From Parabacteroides chongii (GTDB taxonomy: Bacteria; Bacteroidota; Bacteroidia; Bacteroidales; Tannerellaceae): 64,000 nt of DNA. The notes below the pieces were generated by a model, which made no database searches, was not told the DNA's origin, and worked only from the letters and a program-made list of their open reading frames with translations. Position 1 is the first letter of the stretch. The number at the start of each line of letters is the position of its first letter. The stretch lies in contig NZ_CP120849.1 of NCBI RefSeq assembly GCF_029581355.1, positions 2,202,501-2,266,500 of the forward strand, given 5' to 3'. Both the position numbers and the translations under genes were made by a program. Positions 27,913-38,500 of this stretch are shown one piece after another.

Positions 27913-29988
27913 TTAGTAATTCATGAGGAAATCGATCAGATTTGTATCGCTGTCAAGGGACAGGCGCTTTCTTAAACGGTACCGTCGTAATTCTATCGCA
28001 CGTACTGATACGTTTAACAGGGATGCGATTTCTTTTGTGGAGAGATTCATACGGAGCAGGCAACATATACGTAAGTCTCCGCTCGTTATATCGGAATATT
28101 GCTGGCGCAGCCGGTCGATGAAATTCTGATGTGCGCTGTTGAAATGTGTTTCGAACAGTACCCAGTCTGCCTGGTCGTTCAGCGATTCTTCCATCAGGTT
28201 TTTCATACGGTTGTAGAGTTTGTTCGGATAACGGTCACCGAGTGTTTCTTTCTGCTGTTCCAGTTCGTTCAGCAGTTTCTGTACGGCCTGGTTTCTTTTT
28301 ACCAGCGCGGAGGTCTGTAAGGTGAGTTCGTTATTCTTGTTTTGCAGTTCAGCTTCCAGCATCCTGCTTTTCATCTGCTGGATCTTCTGTTCTTCCGCCT
28401 GCCGTTTGGCTTCCTGCTTGCTCTTCTCTTCCCGTTGCAGGTTTTTCAGATGATAACTGAGTGTATATTTACCGATCAAAGCGATGGATATGATATAAAG
28501 AAGCCATGCCCATATCGTATTATACCAGGGAGGACGGACAGTGATCGGGACGGATATCTCCAGATACGGCCCTTTTACCACATATTTGCGGATTTTGAGA
28601 ATGTATTTTCCCTCCGGCAATTGCAGGAAAGATATCTCCCCGCCTTTTTGCCAGGGTGACCAGGTGGATGAAACACCTTCTATCATGTAACTGATCTGAT
28701 GGTTCGGAGTGAAGATCGTACTTCCGACATAGATGGAAAATTCCTGGAAATTGTAAGGAAGGGATATCTTCTCCGTATTGACAGGCAGGTGGTGTACGCC
28801 GTGTTTGTCGATGTATTTTATTTCAGAGATCTGCAGAGGCGTACCGGGTCCCAGGCTGCCTTCTATCAGCTCACGTATATTGACCAGCAGGATGCCCTGC
28901 ATGGCTGATATCAGATGAAGTGAATCATTCAAAGGATATATCTTCCGGTCCCTGCTCACCATGTTCATGTTGTAATTGTTGAGCAGCAGACGGCATTTCA
29001 ATGTCCCTTTTCCCGCGTCGTTATGGAAAAGGCCGGCTTCGTTTTTGAAACAGAGCCAGTACATATTTTCGCCGATCGGATAGATTTGTTCCGCATCGGC
29101 AAACTCTCCTAACGATTCAGGGTCATTGAACACGTTCCCTACGCGGAGCGAGTCGAATACGCTGTTCTGCGGTAAGAGATGGAACGTTTCTTTCTTGATG
29201 TCGACCGGCTCAAAATTATCGCCGCCGCTTAATGTCCTTTTGAAATATCCTACATTGGTCTGGATATATAATGTGTCATTGAATAATGTGGCGTTTTTCA
29301 GTTTCCCTATCTGGCTGCGTTTGCCCAGCATAACGACAGGAGGTTCGAATGTTATTTGAGAGATGCCGTTATCGAAAGCGATCCATATCTGTTGCGCATC
29401 CTGGATACAGATGGCGCGCACGATGTTGTCGGGCAATGACTGGTCGTGGGTTGACAGATGTCGTAAAATGGTTCCGTCGGGACTGGTAATATATAACCCG
29501 TTATTGGTCGTACCGATGAAGTACAGGTCGTTTATCGTGGTAAAGACGGAAGGCTGGGCATGCAATATCTCGTCAGGGAGAATGAACGGGATAGAGACAG
29601 GAGGTTCTTTGAATTTGACTTCTGCCGGTATTTTGGAAAGTTTCTGGTAACGCATCACCCCGAGGTGATCGCGGGTCCATCCGCCGAAAGAGCTTTCGCT
29701 GATCGTGTAGATCGTATCATTGAGGAATGTAACGCCGTTTATAATGGATTTGTCGGGAGTTTCGTAATGCTTCCAGGTATTCCCGTCGAATGTAAGCAGC
29801 CCGGAATTGTTGGCTACGTAGAGTACACCGTCGGATGCGACGGATAATCCCCAGTTCTGACAACTGGCTTTATAATCGTCTACCGTAAAGTTTTTAATGA
29901 ATAAATTAGGGACGGCTACCGAGGCATGCACAACGAAGAATGTCAGCATGAATGTCAGGAACAATATCGGTAGTCTGTACATAGGCAC
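27913..29988 (-). CDS. Membrane-anchored propeller/Y_Y_Y sensor with LuxR-type HTH
   Basis: A 691-residue regulator without kinase domains. A signal peptide (about 1-25) leads to a periplasmic two-component-regulator-type beta-propeller (about 30-370) and a Y_Y_Y domain (LPYNFQEFSIYVGSTIF to LPEGKYILKIRKY, about 400-470). One membrane helix follows (WAWLLYIISIALIGKYTL, about 488-505), then a long coiled coil (about 510-600). The C-terminal HTH is of LuxR type (TSGDLRICCLLRMNLSTKEIASLLNVS, about 635-660). It probably binds a ligand outside and acts on DNA directly. No obvious target lies next to it. Confidence 0.85.
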   Translation of the reverse strand: MPMYRLPILFLTFMLTFFVVHASVAVPNLFIKNFTVDDYKASCQNWGLSVASDGVLYVANNSGLLTFDGNTWKHYETPDKSIINGVTFLNDTIYTISESSFGGWTRDHLGVMRYQKLSKIPAEVKFKEPPVSIPFILPDEILHAQPSVFTTINDLYFIGTTNNGLYITSPDGTILRHLSTHDQSLPDNIVRAICIQDAQQIWIAFDNGISQITFEPPVVMLGKRSQIGKLKNATLFNDTLYIQTNVGYFKRTLSGGDNFEPVDIKKETFHLLPQNSVFDSLRVGNVFNDPESLGEFADAEQIYPIGENMYWLCFKNEAGLFHNDAGKGTLKCRLLLNNYNMNMVSRDRKIYPLNDSLHLISAMQGILLVNIRELIEGSLGPGTPLQISEIKYIDKHGVHHLPVNTEKISLPYNFQEFSIYVGSTIFTPNHQISYMIEGVSSTWSPWQKGGEISFLQLPEGKYILKIRKYVVKGPYLEISVPITVRPPWYNTIWAWLLYIISIALIGKYTLSYHLKNLQREEKSKQEAKRQAEEQKIQQMKSRMLEAELQNKNNELTLQTSALVKRNQAVQKLLNELEQQKETLGDRYPNKLYNRMKNLMEESLNDQADWVLFETHFNSAHQNFIDRLRQQYSDITSGDLRICCLLRMNLSTKEIASLLNVSVRAIELRRYRLRKRLSLDSDTNLIDFLMNY

Positions 29989-30004
29989 GAATTAAAATTA
30001 AACA

Positions 30005-30035
30005 TGTAGAGACAGGGTAAATCCCTGTCTCTACA
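30005..30035 (-). terminator. Terminator hairpin after carB
   Basis: Perfect 13-bp inverted repeat TGTAGAGACAGGG / CCCTGTCTCTACA around 5 bases, 35 bases after the carB stop. The GTAGAGACAGGG arm also looks like a dispersed Bacteroidales repeat. Confidence 0.65.
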
Positions 30036-30069
30036 GTATTATGACCACAAATATACTAAAAATATTTGC

Positions 30070-33000
30070 TTATTTGTAATCCTGCCAATCTTTGATTTGG
30101 ATATCTTTCACATCCATCGTGCAGAATGCTTCGATAAATGCGCTTGCCAGACGTGCGTTGGTAATCAATGGAATATTATGGTCGATAGCAGCACGGCGGA
30201 TCTTGTAACCGTTGGTCAGCTCGCGTTTGCTATGGTCTTTCGGGATATTTACAACCAGTTCGAATGTGTGGTTGCTGAACATATCCATGATATTCAAGTC
30301 TCCCTGCTCATCCGGCCAGCATACGGCTGTCGCTTCGATACCGTTGTCGTTCAGGAATTTAGCAGTACCTGCAGTACCGAAAATCTTGTATCCCTTAGAG
30401 CTCAGCATGCGGCAAGGTTCCAGCAGGTCTACTTTACTCTTGGCTGCACCTGAAGAAACCAGGACATTCTTTTTAGGAATGTTGTTACCTACGGCGATCA
30501 TGGCAGACAGCAATGCTTCGTTGAAGTCGTCGCCGATACAACCTACTTCACCGGTAGAACTCATATCCACACCCAGTACAGGGTCTGCCTTATGCAGACG
30601 GGCGAATGAGAACTGAGAAGCCTTTACACCGATCCAATCGATATCGAAAGCGCTCTTGTCCGGTTTTGTATAAGGAGCGTCCAGCATGATGCGGGTGGCA
30701 GTTTCGATGAAGTTGCGTTTCAGTACTTTTGAAACGAACGGGAAACTACGTGATGCACGCAGGTTACATTCGATTACCTTCACGTCGTTGTTCTTAGCCA
30801 GGAACTGGATATTGAACGGTCCGCTGATGTTCAACTCCTTGGCGATCATCTTGCTAACCTTCTTGATGCGGCGTGCTGTTTCGAAGTAAATCTTCTGAGC
30901 CGGGAATACCAGTGTAGCGTCACCGGAGTGAACACCGGCAAACTCGATATGTTCGGAGATAGCGTATTCAACCACTTCGCCGTTCATCGCCACTGCGTCG
31001 AACTCTACTTCTTTGGCTCCCTGCAGGAACTCGGATACAACCACCGGATATTCTTTAGATACCTTAGCAGCCAGATCCAGGAATTCGATCATCTGTTCCT
31101 TGTTGTGGCAAACGTTCATGGCAGCACCTGAAAGTACATAAGAAGGACGGATCAGGATCGGGAAGCCTACCTTTTCGATGAAGCCGTCGATCTCTTCCAT
31201 ACTGGTCAGCTCTGCCCATGCCGGCTGGTCGATACCCAGTGTATCCAACATGGCTGAGAATTTATGGCGGTTTTCAGCGCGGTCGATAGACAGCGGAGAA
31301 GTACCCAGTACCGGCACATTCTGACGATACAGCTTCATTGCCAGGTTGTTCGGGATCTGTCCGCCTACGGATACGATCACACCCTTCGGCATTTCCAGGT
31401 CCATTACGTCGAGTACACGTTCGAAAGAAAGTTCGTCGAAGTACAGACGGTCGCACATATCGTAGTCGGTAGAAACCGTTTCCGGGTTGTAGTTGATCAT
31501 GATCGACTTGTAACCCAGCTTACGTGCAGTCTGTGCAGCGTTCACCGAACACCAGTCGAACTCTACGGATGAACCGATGCGGTAAGCACCTGAACCCAGG
31601 ATCACCACGCTCTTGTCGTTCTTGTAATAAGGGATATCATGTTCGCTACCGTCGTATGTCATATACAGGTAGTTAGTCAGTTCCGGATGTTCCGAAGCGA
31701 TCGTGTTGATACGTTTTACGCTCGGCAGGACACCCAGTTTCTTACGCAGGTTACGTACACGGATGTTTTCTTTTTCCATGTTGCCTTCCGGATTTTCTAC
31801 ATAACGTGCAATCTGGAAGTCGGAGAAGCCCAGTCGTTTAGCTTCTTTCAGAACATCTTCGGGCAGATCTTCGATTTTGTTGTATTGAGATAATACTTTC
31901 GTATAATCTACGATGTTTTTCAAACCGTTCAGGAACCACGGAGTGATCTTTGACAGTTCGTGGATACGTTCAACTGTGTAACCTTCTTCCAATGCTTTTG
32001 CAACGGCGAAGATACGCAGGTCGGTCGGGTTGGCCAGTGCATCGTCCAGGTTGTCGAATTCCAGGTCGTTGTTTCCAACGAAACCGTGCATACCCTGTCC
32101 GATCATACGCAGACCTTTCTGCATAATCTCTTCGAAGCTCTTACCGATCGACATGATCTCGCCGACAGACTTCATGCTTGAACCGATCAGGCGGCTTACA
32201 CCAACGAACTTGGTCAAGTCCCAACGCGGGATCTTCACGATCATATAGTCTACTTCCGGAGCTTTATAAGCAGAGTTCGGAGTACCCATTTCGCCGATTT
32301 CATCGAGGCTATAGCCTAATGCCAGCTTGGCAGCAACGAATGCCAGGGGATAACCGCTTGCTTTGGAAGCCAGTGCGGAAGAACGGCTCAGGCGGGCGTT
32401 TACTTCGATCACACGGTAGTCGCAAGTGTCGGAATTGAATGCATATTGGATGTTACATTCGCCCACGATACCCAGGTGGCGGATTGTCTTGGTCGACAGT
32501 TCTTTCAGCAGATCCAGTTCCTTGTCTGTCAGAGAGCAGGTAGGAGCCACTACGATACTTTCACCGGTATGTACGCCCAGCGGGTCTACATTTTCCATGC
32601 TTACCACCGTGAAGCAATGGTCGTTCTTATCGCGGATTACTTCGAATTCAATTTCTTTCCAGCCTTTCAATGATTCTTCTACCAGGATCTGTGAAGAATA
32701 AGCGAAAGCGCTTTCAGCCAGCGTGCGCAGCTCTGCTTCGTCTTTGCAGATACCGCTACCCATACCTCCCAGGGCATAAGCAGAACGGATCATTACCGGG
32801 AAACCGATCTTGTAGGCAGCTTTCACTGCATCTTCCATCGTTTCAACAGCCTGGCTTATCGGAGTTTTTACGTCGATTTCATTCAGTTTCTTTACAAACA
32901 GGTCGCGGTCCTCTGTATACATGATAGCTTCAACAGAAGTACCCAGTACCTTTACACCATATTTGGCGAGTGTGCCGCTGGTGTATAGCTGAGTTCCGCA

Positions 33001-33288
33001 GTTCAGGGCAGTCTGGCCACCAAAAGCCAGCAGGATTCCGTCCGGTTGTTCTTTTTTGATTACTTCTTCAACAAAATACGGAGTGATAGGCAGGAAGTAC
33101 ACCTTGTCTGCTACCCCTTCGGATGTTTGAATAGTTGCAATGTTCGGATTCAGCAATACGGTACTGATACCTTCTTCTTTCAGTGCCTTTAATGCTTGTG
33201 AACCAGAGTAGTCAAACTCTCCGGCCTGTCCGATCTTCAGGGCACCCGAGCCCAGAACAATCACCTTTTTGATTCCAATTTTCGACAT
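30070..33288 (-). CDS. carB: Carbamoyl-phosphate synthase large subunit
   Basis: Makes carbamoyl phosphate for pyrimidines and arginine from bicarbonate, ATP and glutamine-derived ammonia. The 1072-residue product has the full duplicated layout: first carboxyphosphate half (KVIVLGSGALKIGQAGEFDYSG at the start, ATP-grasp about 125-330), oligomerisation region (about 400-550), second half (SVVILGSGAYRIGSSVEFDW near 555, ATP-grasp about 670-870) and a C-terminal MGS allosteric domain (from about 930). The glutaminase gene carA is not adjacent in this window. A possible attenuator lies in its leader. Confidence 0.97.
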   Translation of the reverse strand: MSKIGIKKVIVLGSGALKIGQAGEFDYSGSQALKALKEEGISTVLLNPNIATIQTSEGVADKVYFLPITPYFVEEVIKKEQPDGILLAFGGQTALNCGTQLYTSGTLAKYGVKVLGTSVEAIMYTEDRDLFVKKLNEIDVKTPISQAVETMEDAVKAAYKIGFPVMIRSAYALGGMGSGICKDEAELRTLAESAFAYSSQILVEESLKGWKEIEFEVIRDKNDHCFTVVSMENVDPLGVHTGESIVVAPTCSLTDKELDLLKELSTKTIRHLGIVGECNIQYAFNSDTCDYRVIEVNARLSRSSALASKASGYPLAFVAAKLALGYSLDEIGEMGTPNSAYKAPEVDYMIVKIPRWDLTKFVGVSRLIGSSMKSVGEIMSIGKSFEEIMQKGLRMIGQGMHGFVGNNDLEFDNLDDALANPTDLRIFAVAKALEEGYTVERIHELSKITPWFLNGLKNIVDYTKVLSQYNKIEDLPEDVLKEAKRLGFSDFQIARYVENPEGNMEKENIRVRNLRKKLGVLPSVKRINTIASEHPELTNYLYMTYDGSEHDIPYYKNDKSVVILGSGAYRIGSSVEFDWCSVNAAQTARKLGYKSIMINYNPETVSTDYDMCDRLYFDELSFERVLDVMDLEMPKGVIVSVGGQIPNNLAMKLYRQNVPVLGTSPLSIDRAENRHKFSAMLDTLGIDQPAWAELTSMEEIDGFIEKVGFPILIRPSYVLSGAAMNVCHNKEQMIEFLDLAAKVSKEYPVVVSEFLQGAKEVEFDAVAMNGEVVEYAISEHIEFAGVHSGDATLVFPAQKIYFETARRIKKVSKMIAKELNISGPFNIQFLAKNNDVKVIECNLRASRSFPFVSKVLKRNFIETATRIMLDAPYTKPDKSAFDIDWIGVKASQFSFARLHKADPVLGVDMSSTGEVGCIGDDFNEALLSAMIAVGNNIPKKNVLVSSGAAKSKVDLLEPCRMLSSKGYKIFGTAGTAKFLNDNGIEATAVCWPDEQGDLNIMDMFSNHTFELVVNIPKDHSKRELTNGYKIRRAAIDHNIPLITNARLASAFIEAFCTMDVKDIQIKDWQDYK

Positions 33289-33362
33289 AGTAATTGGGTT
33301 GTTTTGTTTATTAATTGATTTTATAGAATGTTATACCTTAACTGATCGCCGCTGCGGGACAC

Positions 33363-33396
33363 AAAAAAAATGCGTTAGTAAAAATAACCAACGCAT
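33363..33396 (-). terminator. Terminator-like hairpin in the carB leader
   Basis: On the minus strand ATGCGTTGGT / ACTAACGCAT pair (one G-T pair) around a 7-base loop, followed directly by eight T residues (33370-33363). It ends about 75 bases before the carB start and begins right after the stop of a small ORF. It could end transcription of the upstream gene or act as an attenuator of carB. Confidence 0.75.
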
Positions 33397-33397
33397 C

Positions 33398-33472
33398 TTA
33401 TATTACCAAATGATAATCCCGTAAATTAAAGAAATGAGCTTCAATGTCCGGCGTTAAACCGGAAATAAACAT
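33398..33472 (-). CDS. Possible 24-residue leader peptide upstream of carB
   Basis: An ATG-started frame encoding MFISGLTPDIEAHFFNLR and then DYHLVI, stopping one base before the terminator hairpin. The stop-to-hairpin spacing is what a translation-coupled attenuator would show. The peptide lacks a run of one amino acid, so the regulated signal is not evident. It could be chance in a 290-base leader. Confidence 0.3.
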   Translation of the reverse strand: MFISGLTPDIEAHFFNLRDYHLVI

Positions 33473-33580
33473 CGGATTACACTTATGTATCTTATTCGTC
33501 ATGAAACTCTTCCTTGCAAAATTTCGGCAAAGATAGGGGATATAATTTAATTGTGCAATAAAAATGAAGGAATCATGGCT

Positions 33581-35401
33581 TTAAAATGACTGCATTTGAA
33601 GAAGCTGATAGGCCTCTTCTTTCATTCGCTTGATTGTATCACTGTTCACTGCCGGTTTCTTTGTCAGTACGGAATGAGCTGCCAGCCGTAATTTCTCCGG
33701 ATGGTAGTAGTCTGTTTCTGCATACAGTTTGGTCAGCCGATAATATGTTTCGATTTGTTCCGGTAAGATATGCAGGCATTTCAACAGATATTTCTCCGCC
33801 TGTTTGTAAAGTCCGAGTTGCTGGTGGCTTTCTGCCAGGATATAATAAAATTCAGGATCGGCACTTAGCCGGATCGCCCGGCGGCTCCAGACGATAGCGT
33901 CGGAATATTGTCCGCATCGCATAAAGCACCTGGATCCTTCCTGCAGGAAGGCAACCTGATGGGAGAGACGGGGGTACAGGCATAGGTATCCTTGTGCCGC
34001 TATCTTTTGCTCATCTTTTTGTCCCAGTGCCCGTACTATTTTCCATTCTTTGTATGGTTCGTAATAGCCCCGCTGTCCGAAGAACAGGATGCAGGCAACT
34101 AATGCAGCAAGCGTCCCGATATGCGGGCAGTTTTTGGGTGAAGACTTTTCTGCCTGTTCAGGGCGCGTGACACACATGGCTGAAAAGAAAATGAGCAATA
34201 CCCAGAATGACGGTAGTTGCAGCGGATACGAATACATGGAGAAGAGCAGCAGCGCCAGCATTCCTCCGGTAGAGCCTACCTGTTTGTTCTTTAATCCGTA
34301 ATACAGGCAGAAGCCTATCCAAAGAGCGAAAAGGAGTAACCCGATCACTCCCAGTTCAAGTCCCAGTTGTAAATAGTCATTATAGGCGAATTTAGGGCAA
34401 CCGGCAACCGTCAGTTCTGTTTCGGATGCTTTTCCCGATGTGAAATATTCGGCTTGTGTCTGAGCGAATAATGCAGGAAAGCCTCCCAGCCCCGTACCTG
34501 TAAGAGGTTGGTTCAGAATGGCCTTGGTCGTTACGTTCCACATCAGCATCCGGTTGGCGGATTGGTCCGGATGGAAGATACCGCCCAGTGTAGGGAGGAA
34601 AGAAATAACCAGAAACAGGATGACACCTCCGAGAATTACGGTCTTGTTGTGTCTGATCACTCTCTTTTTCAATAAGGCCCATCCGGATTTCCGAAGGAAG
34701 AAAACCCAGCAACAGGAAGCTCCGGCAGCCAGCCATGCCGGTCGGCTGGCACCTCCGGGGAGTGCGATCAGAATAACTCCTATGGCAAAGACTGCCAGAT
34801 AGAACACCATGGTTCTAAATTCCCACCAGGCTATCTTGTCGCAGTCACGGAATCGCAACGCCAGGTTGAGGCAGACAGGAAGGATGATCGCCAGATATCC
34901 GGAGAAAGGTGTCGGATTGAAAATAAGTCCGTCCGCCTTGAGAAGCGGGTGGGCTGTGGAGTCCGACCCGTATAAATGCCCCATTCCCCACATGGCTTCA
35001 AATATGCCCGTACATATAAGTATAGACATAAAAAAAAGCCTGAGTTCGGAATGGTTCTGCAGAATGGCACGCAGCATGAACCATAAAGTGCCCAATTGTC
35101 CGGCAAAGAGGAGTCTTTCCGGTTGAGGATTCAGTTCGCGGTCATAATTGAACAAAGTTAGTCCGATAAAAAGCAATAAAAGGCCGTCGGGTAATGAAAA
35201 AGTAAAATTACTTTTTTTTACGGTGGTTTCCATAAACAGGACACTGAATGCTAGTAATAAAATAGAGAAATGAAACCAAAAAATCTTTCCGGTAATGGTT
35301 CCTTCTGCAATTTCCGGATTGGCAGCAAACACGATGCATAATAGTAACGCCCCACTCGTAGAGAGGGATAATAGTCGTAGATACTTAAATAAAACTTTCA
35401 T
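33581..35401 (-). CDS. O-antigen ligase/polymerase-like membrane protein with TPR tail (copy 1)
   Basis: A 606-residue integral membrane protein with about ten to twelve helices (1-430) carrying the Wzy_C/O-antigen-ligase core (NRMLMWNVTTKAILNQPLTGTGLGGFPALF, about 282-310). A cytosolic or periplasmic C-terminal region has TPR-like helices (about 470-600). The family joins or polymerises glycans, and some members act in protein O-glycosylation or lipid-A-linked glycan ligation; the substrate here is unknown. It is clearly paralogous to the gene at 44657-46504, sharing TGKxxWFH, ERLLFAGQL, PFSGYLAIILPVCL and GTGLGGFPA. It follows the second RND permease gene in the same direction. Confidence 0.82.
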   Translation of the reverse strand: MKVLFKYLRLLSLSTSGALLLCIVFAANPEIAEGTITGKIFWFHFSILLLAFSVLFMETTVKKSNFTFSLPDGLLLLFIGLTLFNYDRELNPQPERLLFAGQLGTLWFMLRAILQNHSELRLFFMSILICTGIFEAMWGMGHLYGSDSTAHPLLKADGLIFNPTPFSGYLAIILPVCLNLALRFRDCDKIAWWEFRTMVFYLAVFAIGVILIALPGGASRPAWLAAGASCCWVFFLRKSGWALLKKRVIRHNKTVILGGVILFLVISFLPTLGGIFHPDQSANRMLMWNVTTKAILNQPLTGTGLGGFPALFAQTQAEYFTSGKASETELTVAGCPKFAYNDYLQLGLELGVIGLLLFALWIGFCLYYGLKNKQVGSTGGMLALLLFSMYSYPLQLPSFWVLLIFFSAMCVTRPEQAEKSSPKNCPHIGTLAALVACILFFGQRGYYEPYKEWKIVRALGQKDEQKIAAQGYLCLYPRLSHQVAFLQEGSRCFMRCGQYSDAIVWSRRAIRLSADPEFYYILAESHQQLGLYKQAEKYLLKCLHILPEQIETYYRLTKLYAETDYYHPEKLRLAAHSVLTKKPAVNSDTIKRMKEEAYQLLQMQSF

Positions 35402-35568
35402 CTTTAATTTATTTTAGGGTGATATCGGACTCTTCATCGTGGACTTTTCAGCTCCTGCATAAAACATTTAAGAGATAAGAAGGGTTTGGATAATTAACAA
35501 ATCGTCCAGGATTATCACAAAATTAGGAAAGAAAAACAGTTATTGACGGTTAATTCTTTACAAGATGG

Positions 35569-38500
35569 TCATTTCTTTAAGGTGAAGATTGGCAGGTATA
35601 TGAAGATACCCAGGATGGACATAGTCAGCCCTCCGATAGTGCCGGCTGCCAGTGGAAACCAGAACGCTTCTTTATCGGGACCTAGCATAAACGGGATGAA
35701 TCCCAGTATAGTGGAAATTACAGTAAGGAAAATGGGTGTTATTTTTGCATTCCATGCTTTCAGGTAAATTCTCCATGCCGGCATTTTAGGTTTGGCTTCG
35801 CGCAACTGGTTGAATTCGTTTAAGATGTAGATACTGGCATTGACCGTGATACCGCATAACAGGACGAACGAGGCAAAGCCTCCCTGGTCGAAATTGAGTT
35901 TGAACCAGTAGAATGTCAGGAACACGCCGATATAGGAGATCGGGATCACGAAGATAACCGCCAATGGCTGTTTCAACGAGTTGAACAGGATACTGGTGGT
36001 AAAGAAAATGATCACGATAATCAGTAGTAACAACAGGTATTGTTTATTGTCTTTCGTGTTCCAGCTCCAGTAGTAACTGTCCGCTTTGGCTGTATATCCC
36101 ATGGGGAGCTGGGCATTGAACTCTTTCAGTTCACGGTCCCGGATTTTGTTCCCCTGGTTGGACGCTCCGATATATTCATATTGGAGACACAGGCGGTATT
36201 GTTGGTTCACTTTGGCTACTTTCTGAGGCATCTGGCCTTTCTCGACGGTAGCCAGTTCTGACAGTTTATAAGGTTTGCCTTTAACGGTTTGGGGTACATA
36301 CTGCATGCTCCAGACATCATAGTCTGTGGCTTGCCGCGAACTGAGTTTCAATTTCTCCGTTTCATTGTCGACAACGATCGTACCACTGTAGATATCTTTT
36401 CCGAATACCGGATTGATAGAAGCGAACAATTCGATCGGCAGGATGTTTTCCTGTGCCATCCGTGCTTTGTTCAGATTGAAGTAAAACTCCTGATAATCGT
36501 CTTTCCACCACGAAAATTCGGAATTGATAAGTACTTCCTTGATGCGCCGGTAGGTGAGGAGCCGTCCTTTCAGACGTTCCGCCCATTCGTACAATTCGTC
36601 ATAGTTGTATCCGTACATTTCAATACGGAATGAACCGGCACCTTCCCTTACGTCATTACTGAATCCCTGGTCCTGAAGGCCGTATACTCCCCAGCTGCCG
36701 CCTCCCAGTTCCAACGCTTTACTGATGATCTTGCTTTTCAGCGTATAGGGGAAGCCGCTTCGTTCCGCCGCTTTGGTGAAATAGATGCGTATACCGGCCT
36801 GGCGCGCACTGTATATACTTGTCTGGAACTGACGGATATCCTTAAAAGTGCTCAGATAGGCTTCCATGCGTCCCATTAGTTGATTCATCTGCTCCAATGT
36901 TGTCCCGTTCGGCATGGAGGCGGTGACTGAAAGGACCGTCTCGTCGTTTCGGGTAAAATAGCTGCCATTGTACACTTTTTGTACAAACAGGCGCAATGTC
37001 CCTCCTAATGCCTTGTCGATGACCGGTTTTACTTTTTCTTTATAAGTATCACCGGAAACGAACTTGTTATATTTTTCTACGAGTAAAGAGTCTGTGGCTG
37101 TATATACTTTCTCTTTATCATCCATCTCGATCTTTTCCGGCAACAGGAAGACCGGCAGTCCGAAAGCCAGCACCAACACGACGCATGCCGTCTTTTTCCA
37201 TCGGCAGAGGAAACTGATCTGTGCCTTATAGTACCGGTTGAAATAAACCGGGAACCGTCTGATCGCTCTGTTGCCCCATTTCCGGAATCGGGCAAAGCGA
37301 ATTGTCCGGGCTTCAGCCGGCAAAGCGGCTTTTGGCTTTGCACTTTTCTTCTTTCCCAACCCTAGTTTCTCGATCAGGGCCGGCACAAAGAACAAGGCGA
37401 TGGCCAGTGATACCGCCAGATTGATGATCACTACGGCAGCGAAATCCTGCAGGTTCAAACGTATCTTTTCATCGAGGAAGAAGATGATGACCAGTGCTCC
37501 GATAGTCGTTAATGTGGCGGTCAGGATGGAAAGGAACGCTTTCCGGTTGTGGCGGTTACGTATATGGTCGGTCATCACGATCGTATTGTCGATCACCAGG
37601 CTCAGCGAGATCGTGACACCCGCCAGCGAATAAAGCTGCATCTCCAGTCCGGCGAGATAGAAGAAGATAACGGCGATACACAGATTCACACTCAGGCTGA
37701 CAACGATCAGAAACAGATAACGTACATTCCGGGTGATCAGTAAAACAAACAGCAACAGGATCAGGATGGTAAGTCCGGTACGTATATATATCTTGTTCAG
37801 CTCCTCCCGGATAAACTCCGTCGCATCATAACTGGTGTGTATCTCATATCCTTGCGGTAATAACTGGCGGATATGCTCCATCTCCTGTTTCACCTGCTTG
37901 GCAAGTTCCAGCTGGTTCGCGGTCTCTTCCGCCCGGATAGACAGATAGATGGAGTTCAGCCCGTTGATGCGGTAATAACTTTGAGGAGCTTCTTCCTGTC
38001 GGGTCACTTTCAGCAACTGGTCCAGGCGGATCAGTTTTCCTTCTTTTCCGGTCACGGTGATACGGGAAGCGTTGAAGCCATTCTGCACATCCTCCGGTAT
38101 CAGGGCAAGGCGTATCCATTCTTCCTGCTCATTCATATTCATGTTTCCCGTCCCCAGGAACTCCTTCTGATAGTATTGGTTGATGGCCGTCTGAATGTCC
38201 CTGGTGGTGATACCGAGCGAGACGAGTTGCCGGCTATCGTATTCCAGCCGCCACTCCATAGGTGTCGCTCCACGCACGTCGATCCGGTAGATACCCGGGA
38301 TACCGGCAAGCCGCGGCTTGATCTGATCCTCGGCAAACCGCTGGATAAAGATCGGAGTTGCCGCCGCATTCAGCGTATAGGTCATGAATGGTCCCGATTC
38401 TTTATCATCCGGACGGCTCATCTCCAGTATCGGATAGCTTAATCCGTCGGGCAGGCTGGGCCAGGTCTGGCGGACGATCGTGGATGCTTCGAAACGGGCT

